The notes beneath the pieces were generated by a model. That model ran no database searches. It was not told the origin of the DNA and was given only the letters and a program-made list of their open reading frames with translations. From assembly GCF_954871325.1 (NCBI RefSeq), contig NC_088775.1, positions 22,669,561 through 22,733,560 of the forward strand: DNA of 64,000 nt, written 5' to 3'. Made by a program: the position numbers and the translations under genes. Origin of the DNA: Gordionus sp. m RMFG-2023. Lineage: Eukaryota; Nematomorpha; Gordioida; Chordodea; Parachordodidae. This document shows positions 10,324-22,745 of this stretch, one piece after another (the stretch's first letter is position 1; the number at the start of each line of letters is the position of its first letter).

Positions 10324-12349
10324 GAAAAATTTTATAATGAAACGTTATTAAAAGTTTTTACCTTTTTATAGGAATTAAATTAAAAAAATTTTTTAATTTT
10401 ATTTTATATTTTTGCATGTTAAAAATTAAATCTCATCATTAAAAATGGAATAGAAAAAAATTCAAAAAAATGAATAAATAAATGGTGAGTTTTTTTTACC
10501 ATTACATCCCGGTGCACCATGTAAAATAACATGTATTTTCGTACCGCAATTATTTATTTCAATATCTATATCTATTTTCTTCAAACATTTAGAACATATA
10601 TATATTATATATTTTTATCTATAAAAATTAGAATATAAATAACCAAAATAAAAAGTTAAGTTACAAAAAGTTAACTTACAAAAGATTGAATAATCAAAAG
10701 GCGAAATAAAGAACTAGTTAAATAAGTATTTTTTACAAAGGTTAACTTACAAAAGATTGAATAATCATGGCGAAATAAAATAAAAGTATACGTATTAAAA
10801 GATCTAGTTAAATAAGTATTTTTTACAAAATAAAATTAAGAATAATCTACACGTAAATCATTGTTCAACAATTACACTTTCATTTTGACCCAAAAATATT
10901 TTATATTTACTCAGTTTCAAATTTTTTTTTTAATTTAAGAAATTTGCTTACTCCATATTTAAGATTCCACCCCATTAATTTTAACTGAACTTTGTTTTTA
11001 CGAACATGTTCACAAAGAATAAAACCATTGGTAGCATTCATTATTAATAACTTTCCCCATACCATTTTAAAGTTTGTCTATTGACTCCCATATTTTTATT
11101 GATTTATCCTTTGACATTTTAATTTAAAATTAATTACATTCATAACTTCCTATATAAATCTTTGATTCTTTAATTTCCTAATAAATTTATCAAGAGAAAT
11201 CAAAACGATAAGAAATGTGACACTGAAATTCTTCCGTTTTTATTTTTGCCTTCAGGCTTTCACTGTTATTCACGCATCATTAAATGTTTATACTTCTTCC
11301 ACCAATGTATTTTTTGCTAATTCCATGATATTTGTTCTTTACATTTTTTTCTTTCCTATCTTTTTTTCCTTGCAAATTTCGCAGGGAATTTTAGTGATAC
11401 AAGCATCTGCCTCTCATGATTTAATTCTATATATATTTCGTTAACTTTAATCATATTATTACATTCCAAAAAGAATTTTTCTGTTTGTAACAGGTAAGCA
11501 ACTTAAACCAATATTTTTCTAACTCAAAAATTTCTTCAAATTCTTTAACGTTAGTTAACATATTTTCGTTAACAATAATATATAAACTTTATATCAATTA
11601 ACCATAATATATTTTTCTTCCATGTAAATAAATGAAAATATTTTGGTAAAAAAAAGTAGCAACCCCTATACCTCCAAAATTATTACCTCTGTATCATTCA
11701 TAATTTCCTAAATATTATATACCGAATTTTCAATCTTACCAATCTCCGAAACTTTATTTTCTAACTCCTAATTGATGTTTTTAGTGTTTCTTACATTTCT
11801 TTACCTTGATCTACCATTTTTACATTTTTCTTTATTACATCTTGATTTATTACCAAATTTATAACCTTTACATAGAAACTTAAAAATATTATTATTCCCA
11901 ATATCCCCCATTAAAATTCACCAAAAGTTTATCTTCCATTATTTCATTTTTCTTGTTAAAAAAACTCTAAAATTTCTCTCGGCGTTCCTGATATTTTATA
12001 TATTACTTTTACTCTCACTATTAGTTTACTACATTTTTTAAGACCTACATTATTCACATTTTTTAATCAATTTTATGAATCGGATAAGTATTATCTTCAT
12101 TCCCTCCTTTCAGACTTTCCAATTTGTTTTTATTTACCCTATTATTAATGTGTTCAAAATATTTTCCTGGTGTAATAATACTTATTTTTTCCCTTTCGCT
12201 ACCATACAGTCATATATCTGGGCAGTCTGCTGCATAATGTCTTATAATTTTAATAACATCTTATATCCGATGCATTCTTTTCATCATACTTTGTTTCATA
12301 CACTATCCATTTATCTGGTATATTTCTTAGATTTATATCTGGTGTAAAG
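10324..12349. other. Unresolved A+T-rich stretch, probable retroelement debris
   Basis: Near-duplicate blocks lie at 10678-10730 and 10738-10830 (GTTAACTTACAAAAGATTGAATAATCA and following), a local tandem duplication of about 65 bp. Minus-strand reading of 11200-11450 and 12060-12350 gives protein-like but interrupted sequence that probably belongs to the retroelement fossil immediately to the right. No host gene is recognised. Confidence 0.4.
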
Positions 12350-14403
12350 AATTTAACTACTGGAATTACCCTTCCATCCTCATATGTCATACATTTGTAT
12401 TGGATATGTCCGATTTTCCCACATTTTTTACAATATATTATTTAGGTGCATTTTCTGCTAATCTATAAGATGGCGGATAACATTTTTCTAAACTATGACC
12501 CGTATTACCACATCTCCCCTGAACATTTAGTAACCTCTGGTCGAGTTACCCTTACATTACATTGTTTGCTAATATGACCATATTTTCCACATGTAAAACA
12601 GTCCATTTGGCATCATCATCAGCTGATTTCTTCAATTTTCACATCGATACACGTTTTGCCATCCATTTTTTATAATTAAATTCTGTTTTAATCATCCCAT
12701 TCATCTGCCCCTCCATATTCATTCTCATTTTTTTTCTACCTCCAATCTAAAAATTTCTTTCTCCATTTTTTTACTTAAAATTTCTCCATTTCCATCTTTT
12801 TTTATCTTCCATTTTTCACGTTCTCTCTTCTTTATTCATTAATTTCTTTCCTTTCCTTTCATTTCTTCTTTCTATTTCCAATTTTAATTTTTTTTATTAC
12901 CAATTTCTTCTACATCCCTTTTCTTACGTTCCATTTCTTACTCTATACCCTTTCTTATTTCTTTTCGTTTTTATTTCTATTTTCAATTATAATTTTTTTT
13001 GATTTCAATTTCCCTTTTCTTATCTTCTATTTCTTCTTTATACCCTTTCATATTTCCTTTTCGTTTCTTTCTATTTCCAATTTTAATTTTTCTTTATTTT
13101 CAATTTCTTCTACTTCCCATTTTTATGTTCCATTTCTTCCTCTATACTATAAAATTTCATTTCTATTTCCAATTTTTCCATTTCGTTTCTTTCTATTTCC
13201 AATTTTAATTTTACCTTATTTTCAATTTTTCCACTTCTTTCTTATGTTGCATTTCTTCTCTTATTTCCTCAATTTCCTTTCATTTCTTCTTTTTCTATTT
13301 CCAAATTTAATTTTTTCAATTTATCCATTATTGTCCCTTCATTTAATTTCTCCCTTCTGATTTTTTCTAATTCTTATTTTAATCAATTCCTCATTTTCTC
13401 TTTCTATTTTCCTAATTTCTCCCAATTCATATTTTAACTTTTCAGATTCATTTTCCTTTATTTCTTTTTCTCTAAAGATATTATCTTTTTTTAAATATAC
13501 CGCTAACAATGATATTTTTTCTCCATATTTCAATTAATTCTCTTTTTAATTTAGTTATAGAATCAATTAATTTTTCCCTTTCATCAATTTTTTTTTATTA
13601 ATTTTAACATTTTTCTCCAATAAATTTTTTAATTTCTTTTTCCTCCATTAATATAAATTAATCTCATAAGTACAATCAATATCAATCCTAAATAACTATT
13701 ATTGTACTCAACCTATTTGAATGTTTTTATTGTCTGTTTACAGTTAGAGTCAAATTTTTTATTTATTTTACCTTTTTATTACAATTTTTATAGCGGTTCA
13801 TTTCTAAATGGAATTTATATAACTCTTATATTTTAATTTTTATACTTATTTTTATATTTGGAATATCATCCTTTTTAATTTTCATTATGGCTTTTGATCG
13901 TATAGATATTGGCTGAGTTACCTAATCTATTTTTCGGTTTCTTTAAAGCACGGCACCAATTGTAACGACCGGTAGAAAGTATATTGAAAGTATTCTTTAT
14001 TTTATTTGTAAGACATAAAAACGCGAATGATATAATTTAAAATAATAAACAAAAATACATTTTTTAAACGCAAAAAAAAATATATATAGTTTTCTTATTT
14101 TTCATATAAAAATAAAATATATCCTTGAAAACATTGCAAATAATAATCAATTAAATTAAGAAAAATATATAAATAATCAACAAAATTAAGTAATATCATA
14201 AGATTACAACACTCATTATCTCGAACTTAGCTTTTTCACAAATAAAAATGAATGAATCCATTATTATAAATCAATGATAATAATGTAAAAAAAAATCATT
14301 TCAAAGTTAACCAAAATTAATAAATTAAAATTAAATTAATAATATGGTATTACTCGTTTTATCGAATATATTATATACCAACATCTTTCAACTGAGAAAT
14401 ACA
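12350..14403 (-). mobile_element. LTR retrotransposon fossil B: LTR, PBS, coiled-coil gag, zinc knuckles
   Basis: On the minus strand a probable 5' LTR (13961-14403) has TG...CA ends (ending TCGTTACA). It is followed by a candidate primer-binding site (TTGGTGCCGTG), then a long Lys/Glu-rich, coiled-coil-like gag segment (about 13660-12700), then a nucleocapsid region with CCHC zinc knuckles (about 12600-12400; for example CFTCGKYGHISKQC and CKKCGKIGHIQYKC). The element is broken in several places. No partner 3' LTR was found in the window. The T/C-rich plus-strand frames in 12999-13210 are shadows of this gag. Confidence 0.65.
13961..14403 (-). repeat. Probable 5' LTR of fossil B
   Basis: The boundary at 13961 is set by TGTAACGACCGG abutting the candidate primer-binding site. 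The other boundary is set by TACA next to a C-run at 14405. The ends are TG...CA in both readings. Only one copy is present in the window, so the length of 443 bp is an estimate. Confidence 0.5.
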
Positions 14404-14404
14404 A

Positions 14405-14420
14405 CCCCCCCCCCCCCCCC
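14405..14420. repeat. Poly-C tract
   Basis: Sixteen consecutive C lie between two retroelement fossils. Similar C or G runs occur at 8031, 20269, 23788 and 44430, several of them next to hAT-type ends. Confidence 0.85.
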
Positions 14421-14899
14421 TTATTTAGAAACTAGTCTGGGTTAGGATAACATAATTTTTTGCACAAATATATACAATATTAATAAATGTCTTAAAAATT
14501 CAAATAAATGTTCCAATATAAAAATAAATTGTGTAAAATTTATTCTTTCTTCTCCAAGTTGCTCTAGTAATCATTCTCCTCGCTATAGTTGTCACATTGT
14601 TGTTTTCATACTTTATCTTAATCGGTAGTTGATCATAGCATCTTTGGTAATAGGTCTTAATGGGAAAGCAGTTAGTCTTCCTCTTAAAGCTTGTAAGTTA
14701 TCGCATCATTGATCATTGCACCCTAAAAAGTTGATAAATTGTAATATCGTTGGTCACTAGATGTGGGGTCAGTTGGCAAATAAATTGTTGGTTGCATTTA
14801 CTCTTGATAGTTTGATATCGCGTCATAATTGCTAATTGATGGTCGGTTTTATTATCACTTGTTTGTTATCATTAGTGTAATATCCTTGCTATCATTGGG

Positions 14900-17800
14900 A
14901 CATTAGATTATTCTAACTAGTCAGTCAAATACTTATGGAATCATACTTTCACATTAGCAATATTAAACTTTCTCCCTCTAAATAATAATATGATAAACCC
15001 TGTCCTATCTTTTATCACTCCCTTTATCCAACCTTTGTTATTCTCATTGTTTAACCAAACAGGTTGGGAAACATCCTCTCCCTATCAAATGTAAATCATA
15101 ATTTTGACAGTCTCTCATTTGCTTTCAATTTCATGTTCTACATTTGGTCGAGGTAAATTTTTCTCAAATTCAGAACATATTGTGATATTATTTTCAGCAT
15201 TGCATTTCTTAATTTATTGGGTATCACAAATCTCCCATTTTATTCTAAGACATCACGAAAGACAGATAACGTTTCCCTCGATAATAAAACAATATCTTTA
15301 TCTTTATGATGATTAAAGCTTCGCCAACTTTGCTGAATATGCCTTGCTATTTTTTTTAATGTTAAGTTCTGCTTCGTCTTTTCGTAAACTATTTTCTAGC
15401 AAATTCATGATCCAAATTTATTCTCCGAATTAGAGGTGGGCGCGGGCCTAATTTTTCATTCACGGCCCGCCCGCTCACGGTGGCAATAAATAAAACACGC
15501 CCATTCACGCTTACCACTAAAAAATTTTCGACCCAACCCGTCCGCTCACGACAAGCAATATTTTGATTCACGCCCGAAAATTCACGGTGTTTTTAAATTT
15601 TTAAAAACTATCTATAATTTTACACTTTTTTGAATTCACTCTGTTTATTTCTCTAATTTCATAATCCATATTAATAACAAAAAATAAATATAATCTATAA
15701 ATCGAAATTTATTAATGTCCATCTTTTTTTATTTCAATTGTGTACGACTTTCCTCTAATAAGAGATTGGCTACAGAAAATAACCTTTCACTAGAAGCCGA
15801 ACTTGCAGCTGACAAAATTTTACTCGATAATTTTCTCAAAAAAGGAAATGAATATCCCTGCTTCCAAAACTTCAAATATTGTTTTGTTATTTATCTTATA
15901 TGAATCTTTTAAGTTCATCCTCACAGCCTTCGTCGGTGATGTTGATGCTACATCAGAATCATCTAGAAATTCTCTAATGAGTGTAGGATGAATTAAGAAG
16001 GTGATAGTTGGTATTGACCATTTAGAATATACGGTTTTTTATGAGTTTAGGATAAGTTAGGAAAGCTATAAATGATAGTTGGCATGACTTATGCATATCA
16101 TCTAATTTTATATCATTTAGCATTTTTAAGATTGTTTTATATATATCATTTTCTTCTTTAAATTCGGATCTATAATTAAGCCTGCCTTATGTAATGGCTG
16201 CATAATAATCTTTTAAAATAAATCTTGTTTTGTATTTTAAGGTTTTGATTATTATTGTATCACGTTCAGAAGGTTAATAAAATTTTACTAATTTTTGTTT
16301 CCATAGACAAACTTCATTTATTGTGGGATGAGAATCTGCTCTCAGATTATCCGAGCATTCTTTATATATTGATAAAAATTTATATAACTCGCGTATGATG
16401 CTGATATCAATTGTGGCTAATCTATTTAGTTCTTACTTGCTAAACAAGTACGCCTGTATTTCAGAATATGATTTTAAGAAACTCTGCATTATGATATATA
16501 CAGAGTTCCATCTCGTTATTCTCGCTGTTACATCTTGTTTAAGGGTGTGGTTTAGTTTACTATTAGCTGTAGATTGTTTGAAATATTGTACTATTTTTTT
16601 TACACCATTTATATTTAAGGCTATTTCAATTAAACAATTGTCAAAAAAATAATGCATATTATTTGTATATGGCATATACATGCTAGCGTTTCGTCATCTT
16701 TGAATGCACTTATAGATTTGCTTCGCTATCACTCACAAGTCCCAACTATACATTTTTTAAGTAATTTTCTACTTCTGAATATTCTCCTAAAATTGAATTG
16801 ACTGCACTTTGAATTTTGACGTTTTTTTATCCATTGCCCTTATGGCCAAAACAAATGTTTTTAATTTAAATCCTTAATGATAATATGTCCTAAAACTTAG
16901 ATTTTTATAGTCATCCGTCCAATCAGTGATTATGGACAAGTATAATTATTATAGGTCATGCTTTTAATCTTAAATTTTATTTCATGGTATATTTTTGGAC
17001 CTATAGTATTCATGAGAGTTTTTCGGTTCACAACTTTTATATTTTGTTATTCATATGTAACACCAACATTTATCTCTTGGCCTAGCTTGTAAATTCTTCA
17101 TTTCTGTTGAATTTAAAGATTGAAGATTTTTACAAATAAAATATAACTGACTTTTCTGTAAAATGTTTAAGCAAAATTTAGCATAAAGTCTCGCGATAAA
17201 AAACACCTAAACATAAAAAGAAAATAGAACTAACGAAATGATACCGGATGTTGTTTATAAAATGCGGAAGATTTTTAGTTTTCATAAATTATTCTTTTTT
17301 AAAAAGGAACTAAATTAAATAGGAAAATATATAAAATAATTATAAAATTTATATTTATAAATAAACAATTTTAAAATTAAAATTTCCGTGATTCAAGGGA
17401 AATTTATGTTCACGCCCGGGGAAAATTTTGGGAAGGCGCGTCACGCCTTGGAATTTAAAATTTATTCACACTCATGCCGTGACCCACCATGACACGATGG
17501 GTCACGCGTAATTTCACGGCCCGCGCCCACCTCTACTCCGAATCTCCAAGGTTTATTGAGAATCTCGAGTCTCTTTAATTCCACGTCTAATATCGTAAAC
17601 CTTGATAACGCATATGCAATTACATTTTTACTTCCAGGCTTGTATTCTATTGTGAAATTATAGGAAGCCAATCTATTATTATAAATTTTAGGTAGATCTC
17701 GTTTCTCCCCAAATAATCGTCTTAATGGTTTATGATCAGTTAGAATTAAGAATTTTCTACCATAAATAAATGAATGAAAATTTTCAATTCCAAAAATTGC

Positions 17801-18720
17801 TGGAGCTTCCTTATCAGAGTATAGTGTTTATCCAATTCTAATAGAGCCCATGACGCGAACGAGATAGGTTTTGTCTTTCCGTCTACTAAATGATATAACA
17901 CAGTCCCTATTCCTCAATCAGAAGTGTTGCATTCCAAAATTATCGACAATTATGCCTTATAAAGAATTAATGTTTCCTCGGATGCTAATAATATTTTAAC
18001 CACTTCTTAGGAATTTACTCCCTTTTCCGTCCACCCCCAAGGTACTTTCAGATCTATAATATAGCACAGCCTTACTATGTATATTTCGAAAAAAACATTC
18101 ATGAAAAATCACGATTCCCCCAGAAAAGATCTGTTGTTATATATTATTAGGTTTTGGTGCATTCCAGATATCCTTCATCTTTTCTGGATTAAGATATATA
18201 CAGAATTTATCAATAATCTCCCCTAAAAATTGGTCAATTTTGCCTTAAGACTAGCGTCTGTAATCTGTCTAAAAAGATTTCCAAATTTTTAATTTTGTTC
18301 CTCATCGTTTTGACCATAAATAATTTGGTTATCTAAGTATGCACCGGTCATTTGACAATCTTATAACTCATCCATATATATCTATGGAATATATTAGATG
18401 CACTTGCCAATACAAAAGGCCCGCGATAACGAAAATACCCCTTATGGGTCGCTATCGTTAGAAACTATTGAGACTTCGATTATAGTTACAACTCTATGAA
18501 ACCTTCAAATCACGGTAAATTTATCACCACCTTGGATTTTTTCGGACAAATTGTCAAGATAGAAATAACATGATGGTCATTATTCGCGAAATTAACTCTA
18601 TTTAAGGCGAATTTCCTATTATTTAAGTATTTAAGGTTATATAACAACATTTAAGGTCATCGCCATTACTAAGGTATCATGTTTAATCATCTAGAATATT
18701 CTTTTTTTTATAAATAACAT
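14900..18720 (-). mobile_element. Ty3/gypsy-like pol fossil C, split by a hAT insertion
   Basis: On the minus strand, reverse transcriptase remains lie at about 18600-17800. RNase H and the connecting segment follow at about 17700-17544, with the family-typical YNFTIEYKPGSKNVIAYALSR. After the hAT insertion, a stretch at about 15420-14940 resembles the C-terminal part of integrase. The element is broken in many places and most of integrase is absent. The sequence from 14421 to 14900 may be its 3' untranslated or LTR region but shows no clear boundary. The octamer CTCCGAAT of this element was duplicated by the hAT insertion. Confidence 0.7.
15431..17535 (-). mobile_element. hAT transposon copy 1, degraded transposase, perfect target duplication
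   Basis: The element has terminal inverted repeats TAGAGGTGGGCGCGGGCC and its exact inverse, plus a perfect 8-bp target duplication CTCCGAAT (15423-15430 and 17536-17543). Transposase remains read on the minus strand between about 17000 and 15750. They include the conserved block around residues ...NINGVKKIVQYFKQSTANSK and TRWNSVYIIMQSFLKSYSEIQ (16681-16433), which is nearly identical in protein to copy 2 at 58669. The frame is interrupted, so the copy is not autonomous. Internal subterminal GGGCGTG-type motifs recur near both ends. The intact duplication suggests insertion later than the decay of the gypsy host. Confidence 0.92.
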
Positions 18721-19630
18721 AATAAATAGTAATTTATTATAGAGATAACATATGAGAACACCATCCCCTATTTAGGCAGTCTGCAGTTAACCGTGCAGAC
18801 AAGAGGCAAAGCCACTTACTTTAACGCCCACAAGAAATAAAAAAATAGGCAAAGCCCATGCCCGATTATATAAAAGTAATGGTTATGGAAAGGTATTGGC
18901 AAGGTTAAAATTAACTTCTCCTATCATTGTGATTGCTGAAAAAAATAAAATCTGAAACAAAATATTTATAATAATACAAATACAAGGCGATCGATTATAA
19001 ATTAATTTCAATGTTTTCTATTTCATAATGTATGGACGCCATTTTTATTTTAATTTTCTCGAAATATTTTAAATTTGCGCATAAATATCATATGATTCAA
19101 AATGACATATATATCGTATCCTCTTTTCTATATTAATTTCAGCATTATCCTGCTATATATCATTTGGTGATTAACATGCTGTATTTATTATTAAATATAC
19201 GAGTTGCATATCACGAATAAATGTAAAATACCATTGACGATGATTATTGTTGATATTGAGATAATAGTTAAGAATATTAATGGAAATGTATATAAATAAA
19301 AATAATACACCTAGTTTTGGATAATTAAATACATTAAATTTATTATGATATTTTTATTAATTGAAATTGTTGATTAAACTTAATATAATATGAATACAAT
19401 TAACTTAGAATCCTACAAAAGTGAAATAGATATTAAGTCATGCTTAGTTCATGTAGAGGAGATTTTTAGGTTAAGATAATCGAGGTTGATAAGCTTAGTT
19501 TTATTGGCTTATTTTGGCCTTGAGAGATTAGGTGAATCATAATGCTTTATTCTATAATCGAATGAAGTTTATTAGATGGAAACAACGGCCAAATGAATAA
19601 CTAATACAATTTCCTAGTAGACCTAAATAG
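18721..19630. other. A+T-rich intergenic stretch, nothing recognised
   Basis: A moderately G+C-richer block at 18760-18900 (GGCAGTCTGCAGTTAACCGTGCAGAC, then GGCAAAGCC repeated at 18803 and 18848) looks like a retroelement untranslated or LTR fragment, but no boundary or partner was found. The rest shows no gene. Confidence 0.35.
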
Positions 19631-19639
19631 TTATGTCAA

Positions 19640-20765
19640 CTTTGTCAGAAATAAATTGATCATCCAAAAGTAGAATATTTGGAGTCGGTTTTCTGAGGAT
19701 AAAAGCATAGACCCATCAAATACGTTTATCCAAATATTATGGCTGATCACGATATAATAAAAAAAACAAGGGGAAATAAATAATTGGTTCAATAAACAAA
19801 ATAATCTGAATAGGAGAAACAAGAGTGGTATGATAATTATAAGTGTAAAGAAACGAGATGTACAAAATATAATTTCTACAATGGAGAAAATGATAAATGT
19901 CCATCCAAATTTGTGAGTCATGAGTGTGTGAGAGAAGGTCCTTATGCTCGTTGTTGCAACAGCATCGAGGTTGAACTTTACTAAATAGAGACAACTATAG
20001 CAATTGCAGTATGAACAGAAATGATAATAATATGAGAGAAGGGTATCAGCAGGGATATAACAACAATAATGACCTGGATAATTACCAGACTCGATATACC
20101 AGGTATTAAGAGAAAAGATGAATAGGACCAAGATAACAGCGAGAATCAATAATACGTGGCTTAATTGAGGTCAGTATCTACATGAGGGGGAAGTGGGAGA
20201 TTTATTTGTATCAAATCTTTCTTGAGGGGGCAGGGGGTAGATGTAGCGTCTACATGAGCGAGGGAGAGGGGGGGGGGGGTAGAAACAGTTTACATAGATA
20301 TCTCAGAAAAGTACGAAAAGATATCAGTGCCTTTTCACCGATTACCTTTCAGCCTGTTAAAAGTGGGTTACCAGAAATAAATACTAGTAATGAGTACAAT
20401 AATGTAACACTAAGGGAAACCAAAAATGAGGGAAATAATGCCCTAGTAATAATGTGTTTTTGATGCCGAAATATAGGTCACTATGAGAGATAGTGTTGTT
20501 AAACGGCTCGTTTTGAGTCGATTTTTATAAGTGGCTAACCCAATATTTTATCCAGAAAAATATTACGCAAGCCTGAAGATTTTGCTCATAGAAGGAACAA
20601 AGATCTAGCTAGACATATATTATTGAAATCTCGAGGCTTATGCTATATTTTTCTGGCTAAAATATTGAGTTAGCCGTTTTCAAAATCGGATCAAAATGAG
20701 CCGTTTAACAACACTAATGCGAGAGATTGTCCTGACTTTTTTATACTTATATAATCAATAATCAT
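19640..20765 (+). mobile_element. LTR retrotransposon gag fossil, plus strand
   Basis: Plus-strand remains include a Cys-rich segment near 19850-19960, an Asn/Tyr-rich segment near 19990-20120 similar in composition to fossil A, and a CCHC zinc knuckle at about 20458-20485 continuing at about 20716-20740. The knuckle is split by the MITE at 20492-20715. Two G-rich repeats ending in CGTCTACATGAG-type sequence (20160-20290) look like fragments of the hAT MITE at 7071. The fossil is broken in several places. The 172-codon minus-strand frame at 19631-20149 is a hydrophobic shadow of this region. Confidence 0.55.
20492..20715. mobile_element. MITE, AGTGTTGTTAAACGGCTC termini
   Basis: The 224-bp element has perfect terminal inverted repeats, AGTGTTGTTAAACGGCTC and GAGCCGTTTAACAACACT, continuing imperfectly inward (TTTTGA...GTGGCTAA / TTAGCC...TCAAAA). 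Flanks read ATGAGAGA on the left and ATGCGAGAGA on the right, an imperfect direct repeat of about 9-10 bp. That length would suit a Mutator-like origin better than hAT, but the one-base difference leaves it open. It interrupts a gag zinc knuckle. Relatives are at 22588-22745, 26680-26880, 47311-47345 and 50997-51214. Confidence 0.88.
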
Positions 20766-20915
20766 TTTTTTTTATAAATATATCATTTTTGCCACTATGA
20801 CCACTTATATCTACAAAAATATAAACGAGGCTAAAAATTGGTTATTTGTTAGTTATTTTTGCTTACCAAATTTAAAAAATCAATAATTGTAAAAAAATAT
20901 ATTTTCTAGTTTTTT

Positions 20916-20921
20916 TTTATT
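20916..20921 (-). promoter_or_regulatory. Candidate BTAF1 polyadenylation signal
   Basis: AATAAA on the minus strand, about 50 bp after the BTAF1 stop codon at 20971-20973. A second AATAAA overlaps the stop itself. In such A+T-rich sequence these can arise by chance. Confidence 0.35.
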
Positions 20922-20970
20922 ATAGATTATTATCGCGAGAAAACAAATAATAGATTAAAAGAAATCATTT

Positions 20971-21328
20971 TTATTTTAGCTTAGCCACAAAGCTATCAAT
21001 ATCAAATTCATTATCGTATTGACATTCATCACCCCACAATGATTCCAACTCTTTCAAAAATAGGTGTAACCCTACCTTCTTTTTCTTGCGATCGATAGCA
21101 CTACCTTCACCAAAATTCATTTGCTCACTTATTACATGGCTGCTTTCGCCAAATGAAGCTTTTTGGGAGATGTTACTATTTGCCGGGCTAGGTGAATTAG
21201 AAGAGGGGTTGCCAAATTTTGTAGCAAAAAAGTCCAAAATATCTGTGGAAGACTTGCGAATCATTCGGTAATCTGAGTTTTCTTTGTTCACTATAGAATT
21301 TGCGACAGCCATTTTAAACTTTTGTAAT
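20971..21328 (-). CDS. BTAF1: BTAF1/Mot1, last coding exon (C-terminus)
   Basis: This exon encodes the extreme C-terminus. It opens with LQKFKMAVANSIVNKENSD, matching the LQKFKMNIANTVISQENSS of vertebrate BTAF1, continues with a STDILDFFATKF block and a low-complexity Ser/Pro linker, and closes with an LWGDECQYDNEFDIDSFVAKLK-type tail that parallels the LWDQEQYDSEYSLENFMHSLK tail of the human protein. The acceptor is AAAG/ATTACAAAAG at 21328. The preceding exon leaves two bases (GG) that complete a glycine codon with the first base here. The stop TAA is at 20973-20971. BTAF1 is a SNF2-family ATPase acting in the nucleus on TBP-DNA complexes. Confidence 0.95.
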
Positions 21329-21447
21329 CTTTATAAAAAGGGTTATTTTTTTAAAAATATTTACAAATTATATTTTTCGTATAAATTAGTTATTTTATAT
21401 ATAAGTGGGTTATAAATTCACGTAAAACAAAAAAATAATTTTTTTAC

Positions 21448-21539
21448 CCCAAAATTTTTTCTTCGAACGTGTCTTTGGTAATCAGGCGATATACGTTAAC
21501 CACTTTTGTCTGCCCTATTCTATGGGCCCGATCCATAGC
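21448..21539 (-). CDS. BTAF1: BTAF1/Mot1 exon, helicase motif VI
   Basis: This short 92-nt exon encodes [31 protein letters not shown]. It contains SNF2 motif VI (HRIGQ, the arginine-finger region of the second RecA lobe) and is nearly identical to vertebrate BTAF1. The acceptor TAG/GCTATGG is in phase 0 after DLQ of the preceding exon, and the donor is GG/GTAAAA. The introns on either side are short (372 and 119 nt), unlike the transposon-filled ones further upstream. Confidence 0.95.
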
Positions 21540-21911
21540 CTATTTTTAATAAGTACAAAATATTTCACATAAAAATTTCTAAACCAATAAAAAAGATTAT
21601 GTATTTATGGTATCGATGATAATTAGCTGATACCGCGTTTAAATGGTGGTATCGATACATCTTTGGATATTAAGGCAAAAAAAATTGGTATAGAAGCTAT
21701 AATAGTTTGCCATATTTACGCGAATTGTAAGAGAAAATTCGTGATTTACGTATATTGAAGATGACCGCGATTCTCTCATAGAAATAAGAATAAAGCCATA
21801 CATTAGTGGCTTTCAATCAATTTTTATACATGACATAAATATTTTGGTATATATTTAATTAGTTGAATCGATCAATAGACATTTTGTAATAGAAGAAAAT
21901 ATGATAAAAAC

Positions 21912-22289
21912 TTGCAAATCTTTCATGGGATTCCAATCATGTTCGTAAAATATAACGACATCGGCCGCCGTCAAATTAAGACCCAGACCACCTATTTTAG
22001 TAGTCAGAAGTAAGACTTTGATACATTTAGCGTCGTTTTCTTCAAAGGTAAAAGGATCACGATTAAAATCTTTGACAATTTTATGTCTATCTTCCAAGGA
22101 TACTGTTCCATCCAAAGTAGAGTAAGGCACGGAATACTTTTGCAAACAGCGGCTCACAAGTTTGAGCGTATCGATGAATTGGAAAAATATGAGAACTTTG
22201 TGCCAGCTACCATCGTAACCCTCCGCCGCATTTTTTTTCGATACTTCTTCATTGAGATTGGTGTCCGATGAATAAATTATTTGGCATTC
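21912..22289 (-). CDS. BTAF1: BTAF1/Mot1 exon, second RecA lobe (motifs IV-V)
   Basis: The exon starts after CTAG at 22290 with ECQIIYSSD and runs through VLIFFQFIDTLKLVSRCL (motif IV region), STLDGTVSLEDRHKIV, and [20 protein letters not shown] (motif V) to EHDWNPMKDLQ. This corresponds collinearly to the vertebrate segment ILIFCQLKSMLDIV...[27 protein letters not shown]. Both ends are in phase 0 and the donor is CAA/GTTTTT. Two small insertions relative to vertebrates lie in the linker before motif IV and before LLLTT. The upstream intron (3.8 kb) holds MITE and LTR-element remains. Confidence 0.95.
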
Positions 22290-22587
22290 CTAGGTAAAAT
22301 TGTTTTTTTTATGTAAAGTAAGTTTAACAACTGACGTTAACGATATAATCTAAGAATTCGTTAATATTAATAAAAAGATAAAAATGATAACATCAATCAA
22401 CTGTAAAGAGGCACATGTCAACATGAATGCAGCCTTAGTCTCGAATAATTGATTCAGAAAAATAAAACATACACATTTAACTTAGAAATGATTTTGATGT
22501 CTAAGACCACGTTTTTTTTTTGAATAACAATCTAAGTAACAGAAACAATAAATGTAATTGGCACATTAATTGTTTTATATAGTATTG

Positions 22588-22745
22588 GAAAAAGGCCGAT
22601 TTTTAAAAATGAGTCGATTAAGACAAGGATAAATATAATATTATGTAAGCCTGAAGATTTTGCTTATAGATGACAGAAATATTGGGCATCTATTTTTAAA
22701 ATTTAAACATTTACATATTATTTTGGCTAAAATCTTAATCAGGTC
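22588..22745. mobile_element. Degraded MITE in BTAF1 intron
   Basis: The internal block TGTAAGCCTGAAGATTTTGCT and the end GCCGATTTTTAAAAATGAGTCG match the MITE at 20492 (GCAAGCCTGAAGATTTTGCTC). Termini are eroded. Age is older than the 20492 copy by divergence. Confidence 0.6.

Noticed and set aside
19631-20149. 172-codon minus-strand frame
   Set aside because: It is strongly hydrophobic and low in complexity, and the opposite strand carries recognisable gag-like Asn-rich and Cys-rich segments, so this frame is a shadow.
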